Shown: positions 1 to 9,421 of the stretch, piece after piece
How positions within the stretch are numbered: position 1 is the stretch's first letter
Layout: every line of letters begins with the position of its first letter
Source of the DNA: Allacma fusca
Taxonomy: Eukaryota; Arthropoda; Collembola; Symphypleona; Sminthuridae
NCBI GenBank assembly: GCA_947179485.1
Contig: OX359247.1
Span: forward strand, 2,447,060-2,511,059
DNA: 64,000 nt
Direction of reading: 5' to 3'
The notes under the pieces: model-generated
Database searches by the model: none
What the model was told of the DNA's origin: nothing
The model's input: the letters and a program-made list of their open reading frames with translations, nothing else
Translations under genes and position numbers: made by a program

Positions 1-2462
1 GTACGTCTAATATCATTAAAACGGGTACCAGGTGATTCAGGGGGTTCCCAGTTCATTGGCTCCAAATTAGAGAAATTCTAATGTAACTCAATAACTTCTA
101 AAGTACTCCACCGATTTCTGATTCAAAGGGTTGACTGTTCGTAGTTCCCATCAATAAACCTCAGGATTTCCACTTCAATGAAAAAAAAAATTATAAAAAT
201 TGCTAATTTTCTGAACATTTCCTATACTGCACAATGTTATTTTTTTGAACGTTTCCAATACGGCACAATGTTAACATCGTGAACATTTCCTATACTTGAC
301 AATGTTAACTTTGTGATAGTCTTGTATTGTATAGGGCGAAGTAAAATTTATGAAAAAATCCCGTACAACACCGTCTTTATTTAGATATACATATATTCCT
401 TTACAACTCGCTCTTAATTTTCTGAAATTCCTTCATAGCTCTAACTTACATTAGCATATATGTAGATTCCTCTACAGCTCTAGGTTAATTTTCGGATAAA
501 TTTTTATAAAGCACAATGTAAAATTTGGAGTAAATTCTAAAAAACACGAACGTTAAGTTTGCGATCATTTGTTACACCTTAGATAAAGCAACCTATTGAA
601 TCACAAATCTCCGAAACTCCGCAAGGTTCCAAAACAATTCTTTCAGATTCGTAATTTATCATGGAATCTCCCTTTCCTTCGTACCAAGTTTTGTAAAAAG
701 AAATGGAGAAGAGCTATTAAATGATGGAAATCCATACGACAAAAATTATTTTATGCAAAAATGCAACACAAAAAGATTTAAAAATACGAAGAACTTGGTC
801 ATGAACTCCAAAACTGGTCATCATTTAAATGTAGTTTTTGCATTATCACATCTTTGAAACATTGAATTACCTCCCACAAGTAATGAATTATACCTTTTGT
901 TTATTAGCGAGGATTTATAAAAATTTAAGCGTATTTTCGCATATATACCAATTGCTCAATTATACGCCTGAATCAATGTTCAAATCAGTGGACATTCTGA
1001 GCGAGCAATCAGCAGCCTTGTAAAGGAATCTCATTGTAAGTTTTTTTCGTATAGCCGAATGGAATTTACAGAGTCCTCTGAAGTATGTAAATCTAGCCAG
1101 ACTTTCCAGTGGTGCTCCTTCTAGGGCACCTTACAAAACATTTCAGTCAAATACGAATTCAAATCCAGATTCATGTAAAAACCTAAAACTCATGAAAATA
1201 TTTATCGTTGTCATTACTGCGACCACGGCAGTTTAATATTTTACCTCATCCAGAATCTCTTTAGATGTCTTATTTCGTTTGCACAACTCAACTAAATCAC
1301 TAGTGATTCGCACTAAACTGGAAAGTTAGAACGGGGCGAAGTGATCTGCTGTTTTTCATTGCGTAATATGTAACTTGTTAGTTCGTAAGATTTAGGTCAA
1401 ACACATGCCCAAATCTAATACAAAATAAATTAAGGACTGATTATGGATGCCGCTGTAGAAAATTTGAATTGTCTGGTGATATATTGGTTCGGTAGTCAAC
1501 GTGATTAGAGTCAATTACAGTCAGGACGACCACAACTTGGACTTCCGTTTGTAATTACTAATTATATCCTTTGATCAAGTTTTTTAATTAATTAAAATTT
1601 TGAAATTAACTTCGACCGCGCCGCAAAATTTAGAAAAAATCTAAATTTGAAAGCTATACCTTAGTTTCCCAAAATGTGCAATACCTTTTGACTAGAGCTG
1701 TGTACATATCCCGGTGACGCGTTATTGGTTCACTTAAAGCCAAGTTATACTGTTCTGTAGGAAAAATAGAAGTGCGTAGTAAATAGTTACAATTTTCACT
1801 GGTTATTCAATGATTTGATAATTTGGACCAATAATTCCAACATCTGAACTTTGACGCCAGAGAACAAAACAAGCCATGAAGTGACGTGTTTTTGGAAAGA
1901 TTCTTTTAAATCAGTAATTTTAGGTTGTACTACGATATCTATCCCAAAAGTCCATTACGCATTAAATGCATTGTGGCACATTATGTATGTAACCCATTGA
2001 ACCACAAATCTCCGAAACTATACAAGTTCCAAAAATATCCCAATCGTTCGTACGAGTCTCTTATGAAAAACGGATAGGGCTAGTAAGTTATGGCAAAAGG
2101 TATTTTACAAATTTTATACTTACATACACGCGTAAATGCATGATTCGAATACGAACGGAATACTATTTGATTATATTACTGTAAATGGAATGTTATCCAA
2201 TAAAATATATTGAACGACAACACTACTCTACCGGGCAGAGATAGAATCGAAGGAAAAGATGGGCATTAAATTGCCTTACAATTAGTTCCCATCCATAGAC
2301 CTCAGGATATCCACTTTTGTGAATAAAATGAAATGACTGACATGAAAATAATTCAGATGAAAAATTGTTAATTCTGTGAATGTTTTCTATACTTGACAAT
2401 GTTAATATAGTGAACATTTTCTTTACTTTACAATGTTAGTTTAGCGAACACTTCATATACAG
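1..2462. repeat. Gene-free dispersed repeats with a 34-bp minisatellite
   Basis: I see no convincing gene here. Two blocks occur twice with divergence. One at about 140-335 (a run containing TTCCCATC, CTCAGGATTTCCACTT, then 34-bp tandem units with the core ACAATGTTAA) recurs at about 2280-2460. Another at about 590-760 (ending of the kind ACAAATCTCCGAAACT) recurs at about 1990-2140. The 34-bp units are visible three times at about 213-314 and again at 2375-2460. The outer hAT-like element sits inside the last of these units, and the unit resumes at about 10039. The rest is AT-rich and featureless. Confidence 0.6.
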
Positions 2463-4094
2463 CAGTGCATCGCATGGGTACAAAAATGCTGTACCTGGAC
2501 CTGAACCTGGACCCAAACAGTGGGTACCGGCAAACATAGTACCCAAACCCGTACCTGAATAAAAGTACCCATTAAATAAATGTTGGTACCTGGACCTGAC
2601 TATTTTGCAAGTAGTGCGTACCTGTACCTGAATTTTACCCGTACCCAAAATATACCCAATATCTGGACCTGTACCTGAAAAATTTTCCTAAGTACCTGTA
2701 CCCAATCAGGTACTTTAAAAACAATTACTGTAAACGATTCAACATGATTTACATCACAGCAATTACAAGCTAGGAAAAATTCTGCCTCTTAATTTTTGCA
2801 ATACTATACATCTTAATGGAACTATAACTTCTATTTTCTATACCATCTGACGTATTAAATATTCCACTTCTAGGACATCCTCCATAACCACAATATCATT
2901 TAACGACCTTTTTACTGAATCTCAAGTGGAATTTGTAATTACACGTACTTATTGCTGGCACGTTGTGCTATGCCAACCATCTCTATTACATACAGTGCTC
3001 GGCACGGGTATGGGTAATACTCGGGTAAACGGGTATGGGTACGGGTATGGGTACTACCCGGGTACGGATTTTGTGTATACCCGAACAATTCCGGGTACTA
3101 CCCGGGTACACTTTGGTCGGCTCAAAATTTCGGGTACGGATACGGGTATGGGTACGGGTACAAGGATTTCAAAATGGGTATATACCCACCGGGTACGGGT
3201 ATAATGGTGTCATTTACCCGTACCCGCGACCATTGTACCCGAGTATTTGGATATGTTGAGATTTGAGACATTTTGATGAATTTTATGAAAATAATGGAAC
3301 TTCCGTTGGAAAATTCTGTCGGTATTTTTAGTAATTCTGAATGCATATAGCTTATTGTTAATACCCTTTTAACCTTACAACATGCAGTAACTGTATTTCA
3401 GACTGTGTTGCTAAAATATATATTTATATCTATAATATAGCTATTTAATTGTTTTTATGGAAATAGGTTTTAGGAAGAATAATTAATAAACAGACGAGGA
3501 ATAATATCAAAATAGAAGTGGAGAATAGGATTCAACGAAATTTTATACAAAACGTCTTCATAATTTAGTAATTTGTTACTAATTACATAAATAGTCTGAT
3601 TGACATGTATGCACATGATGATTAGCTACAATGAATACAATTTAAAAATTAGAGTTCCGATGAGTTGGACGGCAAGATATTTTTTGTAATTGGTAGTTGA
3701 TTAGGAAAAGGCGGATATTTGTAACAAGATATTAATGAGTTACATGTACACAGAGCTACTGAGGTGAGAAAATTAATGTAAAAGGCCGAATAAATCAAGA
3801 AGTGAAAAATCGAGTCGCCAAGTCCCAAGCCAAAAATGCATGTATATATGGACTGGGTGCTATAAAATACTTCGCCCATCAGCCCATAAACAATCAAATG
3901 GGGATAATTTTACTTCTAATCAAAAACGCGTATAGTTTTCTACTCTTCAATAAAAATATATAATGTCAAATACCTCTCTAGCTAGTCAAAATTACACACT
4001 TAGGTGTCATACATTATTACGTATAACGTACTATGTATTACATTAAAACAAATCTGGATAAAGTATCCGGGTACGAGTACGACACTGAGATACC

Positions 4095-4180
4095 AGTAGA
4101 GTAAGTAATGGTGGCCAGCCCGGCCTGAATTGACAGACCCCGTCTAATCAGTGGTGAAGGGGTCTGAATTGACCAGGGCC
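4095..4180 (+). repeat. Left terminal inverted repeat of the Polinton-like element
   Basis: About 86 bp match the inverse of 9336-9421 with about two mismatches. The repeat contains a short internal duplication, with CTGAATTGAC occurring twice. The near identity of the two ends contrasts with the broken genes inside. Confidence 0.9.
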
Positions 4181-4198
4181 TTTTAACACTGCAGTGAA

Positions 4199-4428
4199 AA
4201 TAGAGATAATCCCTTTCACTTTGACTAATCCTTTAGAAATACAGGTAATTCCTTTCACTTTGGTTATTCCCTTTAAAACAGAAATAACCCCATTTAATTT
4301 TGTTAATCCTTCAAACATATGGGTAATCTCCTCCGCTTTGACTAATCTCTTAAAAGTAGAGGTAATCCCCTCCACTTTGACTAATCTCTTAAAGGTAGAG
4401 GTTATCCCCTTCACCTTTATGTTTAGCG
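4199..4428. repeat. 39-bp minisatellite next to the left TIR
   Basis: About six imperfect copies of a 39-bp unit follow the left TIR directly. Because 39 is a multiple of three, both strands stay open and would encode 13-residue repeats: on plus of the kind VIPFTLTNPL, on minus of the kind GITSTFKRLVK. I treat this as a subterminal tandem array rather than a gene, since no start context or family match supports translation. Confidence 0.75.
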
Positions 4429-4449
4429 ATTAAAGTAAGTATCAAGCAA

Positions 4450-4530
4450 TGCCACCCCAAGTGGCAGAGTAGATAGAGTTTCGAAAACTTAGAATTGGGC
4501 AATAGATTCAATCCGAGCTAGACACACATA
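4450..4530 (+). other. tRNA-like pol III promoter boxes (candidate SINE or tRNA relic)
   Basis: TGGCAGAGTAGATAGAG resembles an internal A box. AGATTCAATCCGAG, about 40 bp downstream, resembles a B box, at tRNA-like spacing. No good acceptor stem or cloverleaf is visible, so this is at most a tRNA-derived relic. Confidence 0.25.
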
Positions 4531-4818
4531 CACGTAAAATGATGTATGATTTGTTTACAGGTTATGGTCATCCCATCCAATAAGGTAAGAATAGAAAAAA
4601 CAAAAAAAGTTTGTTTCCCCCTATAAAGGGGTTTGTTTTGCTACCGCATATTATCATTCCACACAGTTTCACTTGTAGGAGTACAACTGAGAGAAAATTC
4701 CTAAAATTTCATTCCAATTGTAAGTGTCACCCAGGATTTTGATTTTCTCAAAATTTCCAATGAGAAAAAGGAAATCATTGCTAAAAAATCAGAGAAATTC
4801 TGGGCTGCAAAAGTGGCG

Positions 4819-5487
4819 ATGTATAACTTCACCTTCAGGGTAGCGAAAATTATGGTGAATTACAGCTGTGGAGTCGATTGGCGTCTTTTATTGAAACCTT
4901 GCATGGAAATTCTCTGTGGTTGTGACGACCTAGCCTATCTCAAGCTGGAATGGGATCGGATTTGCTTGAAATTCGAAGCTGCACTTCCGGAAACGAAACA
5001 AGGAATGGATTTTAAAGAATACACAGGCACCTCGAAAATACACCCTGGTATAGACACCGACACCGGTATGGAAGTTAATGTAAGTAACCCGGGATACCTG
5101 GATATAGTTCCGAGGCTATCATCCATTGCGATGAGTCCTATGAAGAAAAAATTATCCCCTTATGTCACTCCCACGGCGTTGGCTGAAGGTTATTACTTCA
5201 TGAAATCAGATGAAATAACATGTGTCTACTGTGATGGAAAGCCCGGATGAGTTTCCGAGGATCGTCAGATTAAATATAGAAAAGGATGTTTCAAGAACTG
5301 TCCACTGGAATTAGCTTATTTCTTTGGCGATGATGACAGACGACCGAAATGGAAAAGAAGGAGGACTGAGTCATTGCAGAAGGAATTTTCCGCGATACGT
5401 GAAAACAAACCGGGAGACATAGAGGCTATATTTCGTCTTCAGTACTTGGATAGAGTCATTGAAAGTAGAACTCACAGATATATTTAA
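4819..5487 (+). pseudogene. BIR-domain-like (IAP-type) gene broken by an in-frame TGA
   Basis: The frame starts at ATG 4819 and runs to TAA 5485-5487 (about 222 codons), interrupted by a single TGA at 5248-5250. Around residues 120-160 it resembles a baculovirus-IAP repeat: TALAEGYYF, then a CVYC zinc pair, then a KGCFKNC segment where the last zinc cysteine is expected. The stop falls where BIR domains have a conserved aromatic residue, and the usual zinc-binding histidine is not evident. BIR proteins of IAP type block apoptosis in hosts of DNA viruses. A structural or unrelated role is equally possible for this copy. The N-terminal 110 residues are unrecognised, and the C-terminal part is basic (WKRRR). 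It lies first in the gene row of the Polinton-like element. The BIR call is moderate. Confidence 0.5.
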
Positions 5488-5588
5488 CTTCAATTTGGAT
5501 GAATAAATCGGATCTCATTTATGTCTTTATAATTTGATAAATCTAGCATGAATTGTAATATTTATTCATTCAGGTTTTGTAATTCATC

Positions 5589-7072
5589 ATGGCAGATTTC
5601 ACAATCACTCTTCTCAGCGATGCCTCATAAAATTTTTTTTCCAGAAAACACTTTCAAATTTTCGAAATAAAATGGCTACAAGAATAGATTTGGAGTCAAA
5701 GGAGTTCGAGGTGGCTATGACCACTTGCACATATACGTCAATAAACGTATTCATTCGTGAGGGTGAAGAAATAGGTGTGGCTTCATTGAGTTCTGAACGT
5801 GGAGAGTTATTGTCACTATCCTTACTAAATTTAAGTCAAAATAAATGGGTTGATGGTAATACATTGAAATGCAAGTTATTTGCACCGTACAATTTTTCTG
5901 ATGAGTTTGATTTTTGCTTCTATCTCTCTAATGTGACCAGGGATTTGTATGAAATAAATCCAAGATCATACTTAGAGGTAACTAAAGAAAACGGCAATAT
6001 GAAAATTCCATATTCATTTGAATTAACAGATCGTGTGAAAAAAGTATTTGGAATCCATGAGGGCTTCGTAGACTCAAAAGTGATTGAAAAACAGATTATA
6101 TTAAAACATAATCAATCCGTGCTATGTGGGAAAGATGATATTATTACTTGCCCATTACTAGTTCAGTTGAATCAACCAACTGATGTGTTAAAAGTGAAGA
6201 AAGACGGACAAGTTATCGAGGATAAAATATATACTTCAGGAATGGGTAGTATAAATCCATCAATTGCAGGATTAGAGTACATCCTATCAGTCAAACCGTA
6301 CATCACCCTCACAAGTGTTGAGAACATGCATGCGAAAATTTTACAAGTGACTGAGGCTGACGAGATTCTAAGCTATTCTTACTCGGATTACATCATCAAA
6401 AATTATGGGGACATAGCCAAAGGTAAAGTCATGGAAGATGTTACTACATCTGGAAGGAATGTAAAAATAGTGTCAGCTCTGGAGAAAATTGATTTAAAGT
6501 ACTTCCTAGTTTCTGGGGACAGGATTGGCTCAAAGATCAAAGAACCCGAGATATTTCTTACCACAAATGAAGATATTACATCATTCGATGGACTTATGAA
6601 AATGCTTTCTGAAGAGTTTGACTTTGATTGGAATATCATCTCTGGGAAAATGTATCTTATCTATAATAAATATTCCAAATTAAATGACTTTGAATTTTGC
6701 CCTACTGTCAAAGCATACTTGGGATTTCTGAATGGAAGTGCAGCCGCCTCTTCTAGAGTGCAATTATCCAAAATTAGGGGTCGCCATAAGCTTCATAAAG
6801 GATTTGGGAATGACTTACTATTTGTTTACTGTGACATCGTTGAAAACCAATATGTAGGAGATACATATGTCCCACTTCTGAGATGTATACCGCAAACGTA
6901 TAATAATGGAAAGGCTTACGAACACGAGTTTTACAACCCAACATATCTTCCGCTAAAATCCAGTTCCTTTGAAAGTGTTCGTGTATATATAATGAATGAA
7001 TCTGGAAATCCACCGCCATTTGAATTTGGAGACTTCAAGTGTACACTACACTTCCGTGAGCGGAGATACTAA
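5589..7072 (+). pseudogene. Virus-like structural protein (466-residue frame) with N-terminal frameshift
   Basis: The long intact frame is 5672-7072 (ATG to TAA, 466 residues). An upstream ATG at 5589 opens a 13-codon frame, ends at TAA 5628-5630 and contains TLLSDAS, the typical beginning of a protein family that accompanies F54H12.2-like genes in invertebrate genomes. The long frame is open upstream of its own ATG and continues that family's N-terminal pattern. I infer that the original start was 5589 and that a frameshift at about 5624-5632 (beside a T8 run) separates the two parts. The C-terminus has the family ending PPFEFGDFKCTLHFRERRY. A capsid-associated or minor structural role is inferred from the neighbours and is not shown by motif. 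No transmembrane segment is seen. The gene ends 19 bp before the next ATG. Confidence 0.55.
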
Positions 7073-7091
7073 AAAACAACATACGAATAGA

Positions 7092-7493
7092 ATGACTAAA
7101 ACGTTTCAGTGTTCCGATATGGAGAGCAAGTTTTACAGAATTCATAATCCTCAATATGGACAAGGTATACAATATGGTGGTGGTGGAGGACTTTTATTTT
7201 ATAGGGGATCTCAAGTTTGTCAAAAAGGTGCTGGTCTGGGCTCCTTCTTTGGGTCAATTGCTCGAAGGCTTATACCTTTCGCTTCTAAATACCTTCTCCC
7301 CCATGCTAAAACAGCCTTAAAAAATGTTGCACATGATGTGTTGGAGGGTGGTCGCCCCCTTAGCGAGTCCCTTAAGGATCGTGGTCTTCATGCTCTTAAA
7401 GCAGTTGGTCAGGATGTAATGTCTCAGTCTGGTTCTGGATTTGGAAGAAAACGTAAGGCGGAAGATCATGGTGGTAACCTTTACCCATATTAG
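7092..7493 (+). CDS. Small Gly-rich amphipathic protein, capsid-core/membrane-active type
   Basis: The frame runs from ATG 7092 (alternative ATG 7119, MESKFYRIHNPQYG) to TAG 7491-7493, 133 or 124 residues. A glycine run (GGGGG) is followed by GLGSFFGSIARRLIPFASKY, then an alternating hydrophobic and basic stretch, and a basic end (GRKRK). This Gly-rich start, amphipathic helix and basic tail recall the small core or membrane-active proteins (adenovirus pX/VI-like) found between capsid genes of Polinton-like viruses. That analogy is inference. Past the stop the same frame meets a second stop (TAA 7500-7502), then codes a Lys/Arg-rich stretch to an A7 run. After this a second frame (7535-7657) stays strongly basic up to the next gene. 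The protein therefore probably once had a longer basic tail, now cut by two stops and a frameshift. Confidence 0.5.
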   Translation: MTKTFQCSDMESKFYRIHNPQYGQGIQYGGGGGLLFYRGSQVCQKGAGLGSFFGSIARRLIPFASKYLLPHAKTALKNVAHDVLEGGRPLSESLKDRGLHALKAVGQDVMSQSGSGFGRKRKAEDHGGNLYPY

Positions 7494-7534
7494 AAAATCT
7501 AACGTGCACCTAAAATTGGACGACGGAAGAAAAA

Positions 7535-7657
7535 AAGGCTTCTAAGAAACGAGGAAAGAAAAACGGACGTGGAATACTGAAGCTGAATATTTCCAAGAAG
7601 ATTAAGAAGAGTGCTCCTAAAAGAAAAAAAGGAAATTCTAGAAATATTTTTTCATAA
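7535..7657 (+). pseudogene. Detached basic tail of the upstream small protein
   Basis: This frame has no ATG. It encodes a Lys/Arg-rich segment (KASKKRGKKNGRG, later KKIKKSAPKRKKGN) ending in NIFS and a TAA that overlaps the next gene's ATG. It sits one frame away from the Lys/Arg codons at 7503-7536, across an A7 run. It looks like the nucleic-acid-binding C-terminus of the preceding protein, put out of frame. Confidence 0.4.
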
Positions 7658-8679
7658 TGGCCGGGCATCATTTTTTGAGGAGTGAATTCGATATTTTTAA
7701 TCGTGAAGGTTATGATATGTCAATTCAAACAACTCAAACTTGTGATGTATTCCCAAATTGCCCTTTATCTGAGACTGCTGTACCATTAACATTCAATGTT
7801 AATAGTACAGAGGCCGATTATATTGACCTAAGCAAGACTCGTCTGTATTTACGCATGAGAATTTTAGATTCGGATGGTAATGCCAATGCTGCAAATATAG
7901 TTGTTGCTCCAGTCAACAATATTTTACACTCTGTATTTTCTCAATGTTCAGTGTATTTAAATGAAACATTGATATCACCTACAAATACTTATTATCCATA
8001 TCGATCAATGATTGAGCGCATGTTACTATTTTCGAAGGAGTACAATGAGACTCAATCACAATGTGCGGGTTATTTCAAAGATAATAACCCTCCAAACGTT
8101 GATGCTAATGTGACATCATCCTATTATCAACGATGGACATTGAGTCGGGGTAGTAAAGTTTTCGAGGTAATAGGAAGACCCCATGCATACTTTTTCTGCC
8201 AGCCGGACTTCTTACCACCGGGAGTAGACCTTAAAGTAGTATTTCATCGTTCCACTGAAGACTTCGCTGTTCATACTGATTTGGCACTTGTTAACCAGCC
8301 TCATTACAAACTGCAAATAGTTGAGGCTAAGCTACAAATTCTCAGCCATAAAGTCATTCCAGCTGCCGCTCTGGATCATATTCGATTATGGGAGTCTGGA
8401 GATGTTGCGAATCTGTATTTAAACAAGGTTGATATCAAGAGCTTTCCATTGCCGATTGGGACATTGACACGGATAGAGGAGGGTGTATTCAAAGGTGGGC
8501 AACTTCCTGATCGATTGGTACTTGCAATTGTACCGAGTACTAACTTAAATGGAACTTGCACGAGTAATCCTTTTGTATTTAGCGACTTTGGACTTACCCA
8601 CATTAATGTTTCTGTTAATAGAGACACTTGCGAGTCTTATCCACTAGGTGGAACAAATGGCTCAGGCTTCGCTGGATAA
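7657..8679 (+). CDS. F54H12.2-like protein, candidate capsid protein, C-terminally truncated
   Basis: The 340-residue frame runs from ATG 7657 to TAA 8677-8679. The N-terminal pattern (SEFDIFNREGYD, TQTCDVFPNC, then DYIDLSKTRLYLRMRI) matches the widespread invertebrate family annotated as 'uncharacterized protein F54H12.2-like', whose genes lie in Polinton-like or virus-derived elements. Later segments fit too (PHAYFFCQPDFLPPGVDLKV; IRLWESGDVANLY). A beta-rich capsid role is inferred from context and needs a profile search. The protein stops soon after GLTHINVSVN, where I expect the family to continue for roughly another 100 residues. The following frames do not restore that part, so this copy looks truncated. 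It is the most confidently recognised virus-like gene of the element. Confidence 0.6.
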   Translation: MAGHHFLRSEFDIFNREGYDMSIQTTQTCDVFPNCPLSETAVPLTFNVNSTEADYIDLSKTRLYLRMRILDSDGNANAANIVVAPVNNILHSVFSQCSVYLNETLISPTNTYYPYRSMIERMLLFSKEYNETQSQCAGYFKDNNPPNVDANVTSSYYQRWTLSRGSKVFEVIGRPHAYFFCQPDFLPPGVDLKVVFHRSTEDFAVHTDLALVNQPHYKLQIVEAKLQILSHKVIPAAALDHIRLWESGDVANLYLNKVDIKSFPLPIGTLTRIEEGVFKGGQLPDRLVLAIVPSTNLNGTCTSNPFVFSDFGLTHINVSVNRDTCESYPLGGTNGSGFAG

Positions 8680-8767
8680 ACAGTCTATGGAAATGGATTC
8701 AACTATTAGTGGTAAGAATAAGTTATTGCTTCCCCGTAGGCGATTACCGCGGCGCGCGCGCACGTAG
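8657..8767 (+). CDS. Small basic ORF overlapping the capsid-like gene end
   Basis: The frame runs from ATG 8657 to TAG 8765-8767 (36 residues), overlapping the previous stop by 23 bp in another frame. It begins MAQASLDKQSMEMDST and ends in an Arg-rich stretch (LLLPRRRLPRRART). A CG-repeat (GCGGCGCGCGCGCAC, about 8749-8763) lies at its end. One frame away, 8770-9086 stays open and encodes a Pro/Ser/Thr-rich stretch with KRKATTPLKD. The two may be halves of one gene split at the CG run. No function is recognised. Confidence 0.25.
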   Translation: MAQASLDKQSMEMDSTISGKNKLLLPRRRLPRRART

Positions 8768-9335
8768 CTGTAACGGTTTGGCCGCAAAAAGGGAGGGGAC
8801 GCAGGAAGTCCCAAACCTTACCCCATATCTGCCACTTCCTTCGCCCCTAGCTAATGTGGTGCATGAGGAAACTGGCTTTGATGTGTGTGGTACTTGGGAT
8901 TGGCTTAAAGTTACATCCATGAACATAAAACCATCATATTCCCCATCATCTTCGTCTACAGGATCAACACCTGAAATATCCACTGATGATTCCACCAAGC
9001 CAATGATTGACCCAAACGTGAATAAAAGAAAGGCGACTACACCTCTCAAAGATGGTATTTATTTATTTATAGCATTTATTGAATAGTTTTTCACCACCAT
9101 CACAGCGGGTGTTGCATGTACTACTTAAATTTATGATGTTTTCCGACTAATCCTACTATACTGATTCCGAATCCATGATCAGAATTCGGAAATTCACTCG
9201 GGAAAATAAATTAGGTTACAAAAGGATTATTAGGGATTTAAACCAAGGATTAGTCCCTGGTGAAGTGAATGTAGCGACGTAGACGGAACGGATTAAGTGA
9301 AGGGGATTATTATTATTATTAATACAATGGTGAAA
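8768..9335 (+). other. 3' part of the Polinton-like element, no recognised gene
   Basis: An open frame to 9086 (low complexity, Ser/Thr/Pro-rich, e.g. SPSSSSTGSTPE) may be the rest of the small gene before it. From 9087 to the right TIR I see only AT-rich sequence with an ATT run. Confidence 0.3.
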
Positions 9336-9421
9336 GGGCCTGGTCAATTCAGGCCCCTTCACCACTGATTAGACGGGGTCTGTCAATTCAGGCCGGGCTG
9401 GCCACCATTACTTACTCTACT
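9336..9421 (-). repeat. Right terminal inverted repeat of the Polinton-like element
   Basis: This is the inverted partner of 4095-4180. It ends CTTACTCTACT immediately before the right-hand GATACC target duplication. Confidence 0.9.

Larger units (their letters stand above)
4095..9421 (+). mobile_element. Compact Polinton/Maverick-like element carrying virus-like structural genes
   Basis: This 5,327-bp element begins AGTAGAGTAAGTAATGG and ends with its inverse. It is flanked by the perfect 6-bp duplication GATACC (4089-4094 and 9422-9427). AG...CT ends with a 6-bp TSD are the diagnostic ends of Polinton/Maverick elements. The plus-strand genes in order are a BIR-like pseudogene, a 466-residue protein, a small Gly-rich amphipathic protein, and a protein of the family annotated as F54H12.2-like in many invertebrates. 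I find no DNA polymerase B, integrase, packaging ATPase or cysteine protease, and 5.3 kb is far below the 15-20 kb of full Polintons. Mobilisation would need trans-acting functions. It inserted into the right array of the inner hAT-like element, and several of its genes are broken. Confidence 0.8.

Noticed and set aside
2926..3346. Frames in the GGGTAC arrays
   Set aside because: Repeat words such as GGTACGGGTATG read as Tyr/Gly/Val repeats in several frames; not genes.
4148..4433. 80-88 codon frames on both strands with 13-residue repeats
   Set aside because: The 39-bp tandem unit keeps all frames open automatically; there is no start context or family match.
8744..9049. Minus-strand frame with a signal-peptide-like start in the virus-like element
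   Set aside because: It is antisense to Ser/Thr/Pro-rich codons and no other gene of the element is on minus; composition explains it.
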